Positions 6,738-15,118 of a DNA stretch of 23,509 bases are shown piece after piece. The notes beneath the pieces are model-generated. The model was not told the origin of the DNA. It was given only the letters and a program-made list of their open reading frames with translations, and ran no database searches. The position numbers were made by a program, and so were the translations under genes. Positions within the stretch are counted from its first letter, which is position 1. Each line of letters starts with the position of its first letter. This DNA comes from CAVXFS01 sp049582805 (GTDB taxonomy: Bacteria; Pseudomonadota; Gammaproteobacteria; Burkholderiales; Gallionellaceae): NCBI GenBank assembly GCA_049582805.1, contig JBAUUR010000006.1:1-23509 (forward strand), in the 5' to 3' direction.

Positions 6738-7952
6738 ATGAGTCTGCATTTACCCATCTATATGGACTATTCGGCCACCACGCCGGTTGATCCGCGCGTG
6801 ACCGAAGCGATGATTCCCTGGCTGAGCGAGAAGTTTGGCAATCCAGCCAGCCGTTCCCACGCCTATGGCTGGGAAGCAGAAGCGGCGGTGGAGCACGCAC
6901 GTTCGCTGGTGGCGGCGCTGGTGAATGCAGACCCGAAGGAAATCGTATGGACTTCCGGCGCGACCGAGTCGAACAACCTCGCGCTGAAAGGCGCGGCGCA
7001 TTTCTATTCGGGCAAGGGCAAGCACATCGTCACCATGATGACCGAGCACAAGGCCGTGCTCGACACGGTGCGCGAACTGGAGCGGCAGGGATTTTCCGCC
7101 ACCTATCTGTCTCCCGAAGCGAACGGCTTGCTCGATCTGGCCAAGTTCGAGGCGGCATTGCGCCCCGACACCATCCTTGCTTCGGTGATGCTGGTGAACA
7201 ACGAGATCGGCGTGATCCAGGACATCGCCGCCATCGGCGAAATCTGCCGCGAGCGCGGCATCATCTTCCATGTTGATGCGGCTCAGGCCACCGGCAAGGT
7301 GGTGATCGATTTGCAGCAGCTGAAAGTGGACCTGATGTCGTTCTGTGCGCACAAGACTTACGGCCCGAAAGGGATCGGCGCGCTGTATGTGCGGCGCAAG
7401 CCGCGTGTGCGGATCGAGGCGCAGATGCACGGTGGCGGCCACGAGCGCGGCATGCGCTCCGGCACACTGCCGACGCACCAGATCGTCGGCATGGGCGAAG
7501 CGTTCCGCATCGCGCAGGAAGAAATGGCAACCGAGAACGAGCGAGTCCGCATGTTGCGCGACCGTCTGTGGCGTGGCATCTCCAGCATGGAGGAAGTGCA
7601 CCTCAACGGCGATCTGGAGCGGCGCGTGCCGCACAACCTCAATGCCAGCTTCAACTTCGTCGAAGGCGAATCCATGATCATGGCGGTGAAGGATATCGCG
7701 GTGTCCAGCGGTTCTGCCTGCACCTCGGCAAGCCTGGAACCATCCTATGTATTGCGCGCCCTGGGACGAAGTGACGAACTTGCGCACAGTTCCATCCGCT
7801 TCAGCGTGGGGCGCTTCACCACCGAAGAAGAGGTGGACTACGCCGTCAAGCTGCTGCATGACAAGATCGGCAAGCTGCGCGACCTGTCGCCGTTGTGGGA
7901 GATGTACAAGGAAGGCGTGGACTTGAATACCGTGCAGTGGGCGGCACACTAA
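6738..7952 (+). CDS. iscS: Cysteine desulfurase IscS
   Basis: IscS is a PLP-dependent enzyme that converts cysteine to alanine and passes the sulfur as persulfide to IscU and other acceptors such as tRNA-thiolation proteins. The product is 404 residues, the same as E. coli IscS. The PLP lysine is K206 (FCAHKTYGPKG) and the persulfide-carrying cysteine is C328 (SSGSACTSASLEPSY), both at canonical numbers. The N-terminal MDYSATTPVDPR and HVDAAQATGK motifs are intact. AAGGAG lies upstream of ATG 6738. It follows iscR by 19 bp and is separated from iscU by an 87-bp spacer with a hairpin. Confidence 0.98.
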   Translation: MSLHLPIYMDYSATTPVDPRVTEAMIPWLSEKFGNPASRSHAYGWEAEAAVEHARSLVAALVNADPKEIVWTSGATESNNLALKGAAHFYSGKGKHIVTMMTEHKAVLDTVRELERQGFSATYLSPEANGLLDLAKFEAALRPDTILASVMLVNNEIGVIQDIAAIGEICRERGIIFHVDAAQATGKVVIDLQQLKVDLMSFCAHKTYGPKGIGALYVRRKPRVRIEAQMHGGGHERGMRSGTLPTHQIVGMGEAFRIAQEEMATENERVRMLRDRLWRGISSMEEVHLNGDLERRVPHNLNASFNFVEGESMIMAVKDIAVSSGSACTSASLEPSYVLRALGRSDELAHSSIRFSVGRFTTEEEVDYAVKLLHDKIGKLRDLSPLWEMYKEGVDLNTVQWAAH

Positions 7953-7954
7953 AG

Positions 7955-8007
7955 CTGTAGCGCATAGCCGGTAGCGTGTGGCCAAGCGGTTCAGCTACCA
8001 GCTACAG
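7955..8007 (+). promoter_or_regulatory. Nested hairpin between iscS and iscU
   Basis: CTGTAGC (7955-7961) pairs with GCTACAG (8001-8007), and inside it GGTAGC (7970-7975) pairs with GCTACC (7994-7999). The left arm is built from two imperfect 13-base direct repeats (7957-7969 and 7971-7983). No T-run follows, so this is more likely an mRNA processing or stability element, or a dispersed repeat, than a full terminator. Confidence 0.55.
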
Positions 8008-8039
8008 GCTGCGAGTTACTAGCTAAAAAGGAGTTTGAA

Positions 8040-8453
8040 ATGGCATATAGTGAAAAAGTTTTGAATCATTACGAAAACCCGCGCAATGTTGGCTCGCTCG
8101 ATAAGAGCGATGCAAGTGTTGGCACTGGCATGGTCGGCGCACCGGCGTGCGGTGATGTGATGAAGTTGCAGATCAAGGTGAATGAGCAGGGCGTGATAGA
8201 AGATGCCAAGTTCAAGACCTATGGCTGTGGCTCGGCGATTGCATCGAGTTCGCTGGTGACCGAGTGGGTCAAGGGCAAGACGCTGGACGAGGCGCTGTCA
8301 ATCAAGAATACGCAGATCGCCGAAGAGCTGGCCTTGCCGCCGGTGAAGATTCATTGCTCGATACTGGCGGAAGACGCGATCAAGGCGGCGGTGGCCGATC
8401 TCAAGGGCAAGCGGCAGACTAATGTTGCGGCATGCAATGCCAATAAAGGCTGA
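8040..8453 (+). CDS. iscU: Fe-S cluster assembly scaffold IscU
   Basis: IscU is the scaffold on which IscS, iron and ferredoxin build a [2Fe-2S] cluster, which HscA/HscB then release to acceptors. The ligands are at canonical numbers: C37 and D39 (APACGDV), C63 (YGCGSAI) and C106 (KIHCSILAED). The HscA-recognition motif LPPVK is at residues 99-103. The product is 137 residues against about 128 in E. coli. The extra residues are a C-terminal tail (TNVAACNANKG) with an additional cysteine of unknown relevance. AAGGAG precedes ATG 8040. The stop lies four bases before the iscA start. Confidence 0.98.
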   Translation: MAYSEKVLNHYENPRNVGSLDKSDASVGTGMVGAPACGDVMKLQIKVNEQGVIEDAKFKTYGCGSAIASSSLVTEWVKGKTLDEALSIKNTQIAEELALPPVKIHCSILAEDAIKAAVADLKGKRQTNVAACNANKG

Positions 8454-8457
8454 CGAA

Positions 8458-8781
8458 ATGGCGATCACCCTGACGGAAAACGCAGCCAGGCATGTGCTGA
8501 ATTTTCTTGCCAAGCGCGGCAAGGGAGTCGGGTTGCGGCTCGGCGTCCGCACCAGCGGCTGCTCGGGCATGGCATACAAGCTGGAGTTTGCCGACGAAGT
8601 GGCAGATGATGACCTGCAATTCGTCAGCGGTGGCGTAACCGTGCTGGTCGATGCGCACAGCCTGCCTTACATCGATGGCATGGAACTGGACTTCACGCGT
8701 GAAGGATTGAATGAAGGGTTCAAGTTCAACAATCCCAATGTGAAAGACATGTGTGGTTGCGGCGAGAGTTTTAAAGTATGA
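8458..8781 (+). CDS. iscA: A-type Fe-S carrier IscA
   Basis: IscA is an A-type carrier that accepts clusters or iron from the scaffold and delivers them, especially to [4Fe-4S] proteins. ATG 8458 gives MAITLTENAARHV and exactly 107 residues, the E. coli length. The three conserved cysteines are C35 (TSGCSGMAY), C99 and C101 (MCGCGESF). AAAGG eight bases upstream, inside the end of iscU, supports this start over an in-frame ATG at 8422 within iscU. It is followed by a 63-bp gap before hscB. Confidence 0.97.
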   Translation: MAITLTENAARHVLNFLAKRGKGVGLRLGVRTSGCSGMAYKLEFADEVADDDLQFVSGGVTVLVDAHSLPYIDGMELDFTREGLNEGFKFNNPNVKDMCGCGESFKV

Positions 8782-8844
8782 AGACTTGCGCGTCCGCATA
8801 CGTCTGGTTCTGCCATCGCTGGTAACGTTTTCAAGAACGACCCC

Positions 8845-9381
8845 ATGCCAGTTTTGGATTTCCAGCAGAATTTCTTCCAGTTGTTTGGCCTTCCGGAACA
8901 TTACAGGTTGGATAACGCCCAACTGGACCGGCAATTCCATGCGCTGCAAACGCAAGTTCATCCTGACAAGTTTGCCCATCTGCCTGAAGCCGAACGCCGC
9001 ATGTCCATGCAATGGGCGACACACGTCAACGAAGCCTATCAGACTTTGCGCAGCCCGATCCGGCGCGGACGCTATCTGTTGTCGCTGCATGGCGTGGATA
9101 CGCAGGAGGAAACCAATACGGCCATGCCGGGAGATTTCCTGATGCAGCAGTTGGAGTGGCGCGAGGCCATAGAAGAGGCGCAGCAGGCAAATGACTCTGC
9201 TGAACTGGATGCCATGGAATCGCGATTGCGGCACGAAATAAGCGGCATGCAGGAACGCTTGGCCATCAAAATTGACGATGAACGCAATTACCTGGCTGCG
9301 GCCGGGGAGGTGCGAAAACTCAGGTTTCTGGAAAAGCTCGGGGAAGAAATCACTTCTGCTTACGATGAGATAGATTCTTAA
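8845..9381 (+). CDS. hscB: Fe-S co-chaperone HscB
   Basis: HscB is a J-type co-chaperone that binds IscU and stimulates the ATPase of HscA during cluster transfer. The 178-residue product has an N-terminal J domain with the HPD motif at residues 39-41 (QVHPDKFAH). A C-terminal three-helix IscU-binding region follows. Length and order match the family. No clear ribosome-binding site lies before ATG 8845 and there is a 63-bp gap after iscA, so translation may be weaker than that of its neighbours. Confidence 0.95.
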   Translation: MPVLDFQQNFFQLFGLPEHYRLDNAQLDRQFHALQTQVHPDKFAHLPEAERRMSMQWATHVNEAYQTLRSPIRRGRYLLSLHGVDTQEETNTAMPGDFLMQQLEWREAIEEAQQANDSAELDAMESRLRHEISGMQERLAIKIDDERNYLAAAGEVRKLRFLEKLGEEITSAYDEIDS

Positions 9382-9392
9382 CAGCAGTCGTA

Positions 9393-9450
9393 AGTTATTA
9401 GACGTAAGTTGTTAGTTAAACCGCCAACTGCTTACGTCTTATGTCTAACA
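9393..9450 (+). promoter_or_regulatory. Hairpin between hscB and hscA
   Basis: AGACGTAAG (9400-9408) pairs perfectly with CTTACGTCT (9431-9439), with an inner AGTT/AACT extension. The flanks are imperfect direct repeats of the arms (GTCGTAAGTTATTA on the left, TATGTCTAACAA on the right) that could lengthen the stem. No U-tract typical of a terminator follows. It occupies nearly the whole 74-bp spacer and leaves hscA with a poor ribosome-binding site. Confidence 0.55.
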
Positions 9451-9455
9451 ATTAA

Positions 9456-11324
9456 ATGGCTTTACTGCAAATCTCCGAACCTGGTTTGTCCGCAGCACCC
9501 CACGAACACCGTCTCGCGGTCGGCATAGACCTGGGGACGACCAATTCGCTGGCGGCGACGGTGCGCAATGGCATCAGCGTGGTATTGAACGACGAACACG
9601 GACGCGCGTTGCTGCCCTCGGTGGTGCGTTACCTGCCGAATGGAGAGGTGCATGTGGGTGTGCCGGCGCAACTGGAACAGAGCATCGACCCATCCAACAC
9701 CATTGTCTCGGTCAAGCGTTTCATGGGGCGCGGCCTGTCTGACATTGGCGATACCCTGAGCATGCCGTACCGCTTCATCGATGAGCCGGGCATGGTGCGA
9801 CTGCGCACCGTGGCCGGGGTGAAAAGCCCGGTGGAAGTGTCTGCGGAGATACTCAAGGTGTTGCGCGCGCGTGGCGAAAGCGCTCTCGGCGGGCCTCTGG
9901 TCGGCGCGGTGATCACTGTGCCCGCCTATTTTGACGATGCGCAGCGCCAGGCAACCAAGGATGCCGCAAGACTGGCCGGGCTCAACGTGCTGCGCTTGCT
10001 CAACGAACCGACCGCGGCGGCAATCGCCTATGGGCTGGATAACGCGGCCGAGGGCGTGTATGCGGTGTATGACCTGGGCGGCGGCACTTTCGACATATCC
10101 ATCCTGCGCCTGTCGCGCGGCGTGTTCGAAGTGCTGGCCACCAATGGAGACTCTGCCCTGGGCGGCGACGATTTTGATCATCGCCTGTATTGCTGGCTGC
10201 TGGAAAAAAATCAGCTTTCCGCGCTTAATGCGCATGACACGCGCCTGCTGCTGATGCGTTCGCGTGCCGCCAAGGAGGCACTCACCGACCATGCGGAAAC
10301 ATCCGTGACTACCGTGCTGAGCAACGGGAATATGGTGGATACCATGGTGATGCAGCAGACATTTTACGACATGACGCAAAACCTGGTGGCACGCACCTTG
10401 CAGCCGGTGCGCCGTGCCTTGCGTGATGCCGGACTCAAGGTGGAAGACATCAAGGGCGTGGTGATGGTGGGCGGTTCCACGCGCATGCCGCAGGTGCAAC
10501 GCGCCGTGGCGGAATTCTTCAAGCAGGCGCCACTTACCAACCTCGACCCGGACAAGGTCGTGGCGCTGGGTGCGGCGATACAGGCCAACGTATTGGCGGG
10601 CAATCGCGGCGCCGATGACTGGCTGTTGCTCGACGTGATCCCGCTGTCGCTGGGCATCGAGACCATGGGCGGCCTCACCGAAAAGATCATCCCGCGCAAC
10701 AGCACCATCCCCACCGCGCGCGCGCAGGATTTCACCACTTACCGGGACGGCCAGACCGCGATGAGCATTCACGTGGTGCAGGGCGAGCGCGAACTGGTTT
10801 CCGATTGCCGATCTCTGGCGAAGTTTGAACTGCGCGGCATCCCGCCCCTGGTGGCAGGCTCGGCGCGCATACGTGTAACATTCCAGGTGGATGCGGACGG
10901 CTTGCTCAGCGTTTCAGCGCGCGAGATGGGTAGCAACGCGGAAGCGCATATCACGGTCAAGCCGTCCTACGGATTGAGCGAGGCGGAGATCACGCGCATG
11001 TTGCAGGATTCCAATCAACATGCTCGGGACGACATGCTGGCGCGCGCATTGCGCGAACATCAGGTGGAAGCGGAACAATTGCTGGAAGCCGTGCAGAACG
11101 CCATGGCGGAAGACGGCGCCACCTTGCTGGACGAAGCGGGACGGATGCGCATTCGCGCTGCCATGGACAGGCTGCGCGAGGTAATGCAAACTACCGACCA
11201 TTTCGCCATCAAGCATGCCATCAAGCAGTTGAACGATGCCACGGTGGCCTTCGCTCAGGCGCGCATGGACAAAAGTGTTGGGCAGGCGTTGGGCGGGAAA
11301 AAATTGTCCGATCTGGAAATATAA
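9456..11324 (+). CDS. hscA: Fe-S cluster assembly Hsp70 chaperone HscA
   Basis: HscA is a specialised Hsp70 that binds the LPPVK motif of IscU and uses ATP hydrolysis to release the assembled cluster. The 622-residue product shows the Hsp70 nucleotide-binding motifs: VGIDLGTTNSLAATV (about 22-36), NEPTAAAIAYGLD, DLGGGTFDIS (from D206) and VVMVGGSTRMPQVQ. A shorter substrate-binding and lid region follows, typical of HscA rather than DnaK. The ATG at 9456 is preceded by an AT-rich sequence without a good Shine-Dalgarno. It sits between hscB and fdx. Confidence 0.97.
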   Translation: MALLQISEPGLSAAPHEHRLAVGIDLGTTNSLAATVRNGISVVLNDEHGRALLPSVVRYLPNGEVHVGVPAQLEQSIDPSNTIVSVKRFMGRGLSDIGDTLSMPYRFIDEPGMVRLRTVAGVKSPVEVSAEILKVLRARGESALGGPLVGAVITVPAYFDDAQRQATKDAARLAGLNVLRLLNEPTAAAIAYGLDNAAEGVYAVYDLGGGTFDISILRLSRGVFEVLATNGDSALGGDDFDHRLYCWLLEKNQLSALNAHDTRLLLMRSRAAKEALTDHAETSVTTVLSNGNMVDTMVMQQTFYDMTQNLVARTLQPVRRALRDAGLKVEDIKGVVMVGGSTRMPQVQRAVAEFFKQAPLTNLDPDKVVALGAAIQANVLAGNRGADDWLLLDVIPLSLGIETMGGLTEKIIPRNSTIPTARAQDFTTYRDGQTAMSIHVVQGERELVSDCRSLAKFELRGIPPLVAGSARIRVTFQVDADGLLSVSAREMGSNAEAHITVKPSYGLSEAEITRMLQDSNQHARDDMLARALREHQVEAEQLLEAVQNAMAEDGATLLDEAGRMRIRAAMDRLREVMQTTDHFAIKHAIKQLNDATVAFAQARMDKSVGQALGGKKLSDLEI

Positions 11325-11331
11325 TCTGACC

Positions 11332-11667
11332 ATGCCACAAATAATAGTATTGCCACACGTGGAACTTTGCCCGAAAGGGAAAGTGCTGCAAGCCGAAACC
11401 GGTACGGTGCTGATAGAGGCACTGTTGGGTAATGGCATCGAGATTGAACACGCCTGCGAAAAATCCTGTGCCTGCACGACTTGCCACGTCATCTTGCGCG
11501 ACGGTTTTTCCTCGCTCAAACCCGCGGAGGAACTGGAAGAGGATCTGCTGGACAAGGCATGGGGCCTGGAACCCACATCGCGTCTCAGTTGTCAGGCGGT
11601 AGTCGGGGAACAGGACCTGATCGTCGAGATTCCGAAGTACACTATCAACATGGTCAAGGAAAGCTGA
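11332..11667 (+). CDS. fdx: ISC-type [2Fe-2S] ferredoxin Fdx
   Basis: Fdx donates electrons to the IscS/IscU assembly reaction. ATG 11332 gives MPQIIVLPHVELCPKG and 111 residues, identical in length to E. coli Fdx. The cluster ligands are C42, C48, C51 (HACEKSCACTTCHV) and C87 (RLSCQAVVG). An extra cysteine, C46, lies in the ligand loop, as in E. coli. An in-frame ATG at 11236 inside hscA is rejected because the family N-terminus starts here. The gene begins seven bases after hscA. Confidence 0.97.
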   Translation: MPQIIVLPHVELCPKGKVLQAETGTVLIEALLGNGIEIEHACEKSCACTTCHVILRDGFSSLKPAEELEEDLLDKAWGLEPTSRLSCQAVVGEQDLIVEIPKYTINMVKES

Positions 11668-11670
11668 AAC

Positions 11671-11865
11671 ATGAAATGGACAGACGTACGCCTGATCGCC
11701 ATCGAACTGGCGGAAGCACATCCCGAAGTTGACCCGAAAACGGTCAATTTTGTCGACCTGCACAATTTTGTGGTGGCGTTGGAAGATTTCAATGATGACC
11801 ATGGACGAGGCGGCGAGAAAGTGCTCGAAGCCATCCAGATGGCATGGATGGAGGAGGTGGAATAA
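11671..11865 (+). CDS. iscX: Fe-S assembly regulator IscX
   Basis: IscX is a small acidic protein that binds IscS and iron and tunes the rate of cluster assembly. The 64-residue product (MKWTDVRLIAIELAEAHPEV..., DLHNFVVALEDFNDD..., AIQMAWMEEVE) has the family length, acidic character and the conserved W/D-rich N-terminus and C-terminus. It starts three bases after fdx. Its TAA stop overlaps the ATG of dsbB (TAATG), so the two should be translated in sequence. Confidence 0.95.
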   Translation: MKWTDVRLIAIELAEAHPEVDPKTVNFVDLHNFVVALEDFNDDHGRGGEKVLEAIQMAWMEEVE

Positions 11866-12374
11866 TGCTCCAATGCTGCAGGAACATTTCCAATCGCTGG
11901 TTGTATCTGGCTGGTGCGCTGGTCATCTCCGCCCTGTTCGGCGGTGCGCTGTATATCCAATACGTCCTGCACTTCGACCCTTGCCCGCTATGCATGATCC
12001 AGCGCTTCATCTTCATCGCCATGGGGGTCCTGTTTGCCATTGCCACGCTGCATGATCCCAAGCGCGCTGGCGCAAAAATCTATGCCGTGTTGATCGGCCT
12101 GGTTGCGCTGGGCGGCGTGGCGGTCGCCAGCCGCCACATCTGGATACAACACCTGCCGGAAGACGAGGTGCCGGCCTGCGGTCCCGGCCTCGATTACATG
12201 CTGGATAATTTTCCGATGGCGGAAGTGCTGAAGGAGCTGATGCATGGTTCCGGCGAATGCGCCCAGAAGGGCTGGAACTTTCTGACCCTCAACCTCCCCG
12301 AGTGGTCGCTGATCTGGTACGTGCTGCTCGGCGCGTGGGCCGTGATGATCGCTGTCAAAGCCAGTCGTGCATAA
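11865..12374 (+). CDS. dsbB: Disulfide bond formation protein DsbB
   Basis: DsbB is an inner-membrane enzyme that reoxidises DsbA and passes the electrons to quinones. The 169-residue product has four predicted membrane segments. It has both redox pairs: C40-C43 (DPCPLCMIQR) in the first periplasmic loop, and C105 and C132 (VPACGPG, GSGECAQKGW) in the second. ATG 11865 follows GGAGGAGG and shares one base with the iscX stop. Coupling to the ISC operon is unusual to my knowledge: it would tie periplasmic thiol oxidation to Fe-S regulation by IscR. No later gene shares the transcript closely. Confidence 0.95.
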   Translation: MLQCCRNISNRWLYLAGALVISALFGGALYIQYVLHFDPCPLCMIQRFIFIAMGVLFAIATLHDPKRAGAKIYAVLIGLVALGGVAVASRHIWIQHLPEDEVPACGPGLDYMLDNFPMAEVLKELMHGSGECAQKGWNFLTLNLPEWSLIWYVLLGAWAVMIAVKASRA

Positions 12375-12411
12375 AGGGCGCCGCTAAAGTGAAATAGGCA
12401 GGCAATAACAA

Positions 12412-12430
12412 GGCTGCATGTCCCGCAGCC
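12412..12430 (+). other. Small hairpin between dsbB and the aldolase gene
   Basis: GGCTGC (12412-12417) and GCAGCC (12425-12430) can form a six-base-pair stem with a seven-base loop in the 130-bp gap. There is no following T-run, so it is at best a weak or factor-dependent end of the ISC-dsbB transcript. I see no convincing promoter for the aldolase gene in this gap. Confidence 0.3.
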
Positions 12431-12504
12431 GGATGAACCAGGTTCGCGACACATCATCCGATGAGGAGTAACATTTCCACCCGACACTACCATAGGAGGA
12501 TGCC

Positions 12505-13554
<1,050 letters not shown>

Positions 13555-13584
13555 GCACACTCAATTGATCTGGCTGTCAGCGTC

Positions 13585-13616
13585 GTGCCATTATGCAAAG
13601 CTTTGCATAATGGCAC
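13585..13616. terminator. Perfect 32-bp palindrome, possible bidirectional terminator
   Basis: Sixteen bases from GTGCCATTATGC onward are followed directly by their exact reverse complement, centred on AAGCTT (13598-13603). It lies between the convergent ends of the aldolase gene and the secreted-protein gene, where a shared terminator is expected. The stem is AT-richer than a classic intrinsic terminator and only a short T-rich stretch follows on the plus strand, so an operator role is not excluded. Confidence 0.55.
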
Positions 13617-13693
13617 TTATGTCTTGATATTCCATTTGATTCACGGCAGGGCGCCGATAATAGGCGAGAGCATGGATTGTTGTCATGCCTGTC

Positions 13694-14116
13694 TTATTGA
13701 TCACGGTAATGGTCGTTCTGGTTCCCGCGATGATCGTCCCTGCGCTCGTCCCGGCGGTCATCCCGGCGATCATCCCGGCGATCATTATGTTGTTTCCGGT
13801 AACGCGGAACAAACTTGCGGTTGTACCAATCATCACTCACAAAAAAGACTCGCTCCCCGCAGGCGTTAAATTCGTGGCAGTGCTTGCGCCAGTGTTTGGC
13901 GTAGCCAAGGGGTACGCGCAAATAGATTGGTGGACGATCTGCGGGTACCCGTTCGATTGCAAGGGGCCGTTGGTAAATTAGTTGCGGCGACGGATAGTCG
14001 CCGATGTCAATTCGCCCATAGAAGCCGGGTTGGCCGATACTGACTGAAACACCGACATCGGCCGCGAGTGCCGAAGCTGAGGCGACAGCCAGTGCCGCAA
14101 ATAGTAAACGTTTCAT
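13694..14116 (-). CDS. Secreted protein of unknown function with Arg/Asp-rich tail
   Basis: The 140-residue product begins with a typical signal peptide (MKRLLFAALAVASASALA, likely cut before ADVGVS). The middle holds SIGQPGFYGRIDIGDYPSPQ, PPIYLRVPLGYAKHWRKHC and SDDWYNRKFVPRY. The tail is a repetitive RRDD array (residues about 112-130) ending in HYRDQ. AGGAGA lies about six bases before ATG 14116 on the minus strand. Similar periplasmic proteins are common as hypotheticals in betaproteobacteria. The tail is made by a 12-bp tandem repeat at the DNA level and may vary between strains. Function is unknown; the highly charged tail could bind metals or polyanions, which is conjecture. Confidence 0.85.
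   Translation of the reverse strand: MKRLLFAALAVASASALAADVGVSVSIGQPGFYGRIDIGDYPSPQLIYQRPLAIERVPADRPPIYLRVPLGYAKHWRKHCHEFNACGERVFFVSDDWYNRKFVPRYRKQHNDRRDDRRDDRRDERRDDHRGNQNDHYRDQ
13733..13780 (-). repeat. 12-bp tandem repeat encoding RRDD units
   Basis: Four consecutive 12-bp units (13733, 13745, 13757 and 13769; plus-strand form ATCATCCCGGCG with one to three changes) lie inside the secreted-protein gene. They encode the RRDD/RRDE tail. Being a multiple of three, gain or loss of units keeps the frame. Confidence 0.85.
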
Positions 14117-14325
14117 TTTGGTTCTCCTGTTGTAAATGACTCTTGAATATCAACGTCTCTCATTGCCGCGTTGACTGGCGGATTATCGTGCTTCCTTCGT
14201 GAAATTGCCTTGGAATTGAGGTCAAGAGCAATATTGGCGTACGCCAAAAGCAAGTTGACCCACAACATACCCACCTTCGAACTTCAGAATGTCACATAGC
14301 CAGGCTTTAGAGCGGGATTGATCCA
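14117..14325. other. Spacer between the two small minus-strand genes
   Basis: This 209-bp stretch holds a 14-bp perfect palindrome (TTGGCGTACGCCAA, 14234-14247), which could be an operator. I see no gene. An open minus-strand frame overlapping it from 14404 is a shadow of the DUF3309-like gene. Confidence 0.4.
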
Positions 14326-14484
14326 TTACAGCCGTCCCAGCAACAGCAGCACGATGACGATGATCAGCACCAAACCCAACCCGCCACTGGGCCCGTAACC
14401 CCAATTCCTGCTGTGCGGCCAGGTCGGAAAGACCCCGATAAGCATCAGGATCAGAATGATCAACAATATGGTTCCCAAACTCAT
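14326..14484 (-). CDS. DUF3309-like small membrane protein, 52 aa
   Basis: The ATG at 14484-14482 on the minus strand is preceded by GAGGAGA and opens a 52-residue frame. It begins MSLGTILLIILILMLIG, continues with PTWPHSRNWGYGPSGG and ends LGLVLIIVIVLLLLGRL. Two hydrophobic segments flank a short conserved loop rich in W, H, G and P. This is the pattern of the DUF3309 family of very small membrane proteins, which I recognise by sequence pattern; its function is not known. Such peptides are often found near stress-related or envelope genes. It lies upstream of, and on the same strand as, the secreted-protein gene (210 bp apart), so shared transcription is possible. Confidence 0.85.
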   Translation of the reverse strand: MSLGTILLIILILMLIGVFPTWPHSRNWGYGPSGGLGLVLIIVIVLLLLGRL

Positions 14485-15118
14485 GATCTTCTCCTCTAAA
14501 AATTACATGGATGGTGCGCCAGTGTCAGCGACTTGAGTAGGCGCTAAAACGCTGGGAGCCCGCGTGCACAATGCGCCGAGACTGGCCTCCGTTCTGTTCG
14601 GTAACGCACACAGGCCACCTGTTTTTCTGTATGCGCTGAGCGCACAGCGCCGGGCGTTAAGCGCTGGCATATCTTGCATTTTCAGGATCGGGGCAAGTAG
14701 ACTTGAACGTGGACGAGATACCAGACGCAGCGACCAATCATGCTCTGCACCAAAGCCTGCTTCCACCCATTGCAACACCACAGGAGGTGAACCAACGATT
14801 GAACCTGCAATAGCTATAGGCTAGACTGAAAACTTTCACAGGAACTGGATCAGGATTTAACGCAGGTCACTGAATTTATCATGCTGAAGCTGCCTGTACA
14901 CCAGATTCGTCTTTAACTCAGGGAACACAGGCGCTTGGATCAAATGAATTTTCCTGATTTAAAAATACTCCCATTCGGCGGATGATTCCGACGGGACAAG
15001 AAGTTTTGCAAGATATTCAATATTAAATTTTCTGCCGGAAAATAACCGCTGTACCAACTGGTGTGATCATGAATGCAAGCATTCTTAATATAGGGTGGCG
15101 CACCGGGAGCCGGTCGAC
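14485..15118. other. 634-bp intergenic region before the ABC exporter operon
   Basis: I find no convincing gene here. Open frames on both strands at about 14503-14824 lack ribosome-binding sites and recognisable sequence. A perfect AGGAGGTGA at 14782-14790 is not followed by an ATG. The last 300 bases are AT-rich and include a GAATGC/GCATTC hairpin at 15071-15084 just before the exporter genes, so the exporter promoter is presumably here, but no -35/-10 pair stands out. Confidence 0.5.

Noticed and set aside
6750..7985. Minus-strand open frame of 411 codons antisense to iscS
   Set aside because: The sequence is rich in His, Arg and Gln as expected for reverse-complement coding DNA, and iscS on the other strand is beyond doubt.
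9462..10772. Minus-strand open frame of 436 codons antisense to hscA
   Set aside because: Composition and lack of motifs show it is a shadow of hscA.
13733..13780. Regular short repeats suggesting a CRISPR array
   Set aside because: The units are only 12 bp, directly tandem and without spacers, and they encode an RRDD tail in a protein gene.
14503..14824. Opposed open frames of 86-92 codons before the exporter operon
   Set aside because: Neither has a good ribosome-binding site, known motif or plausible protein composition.
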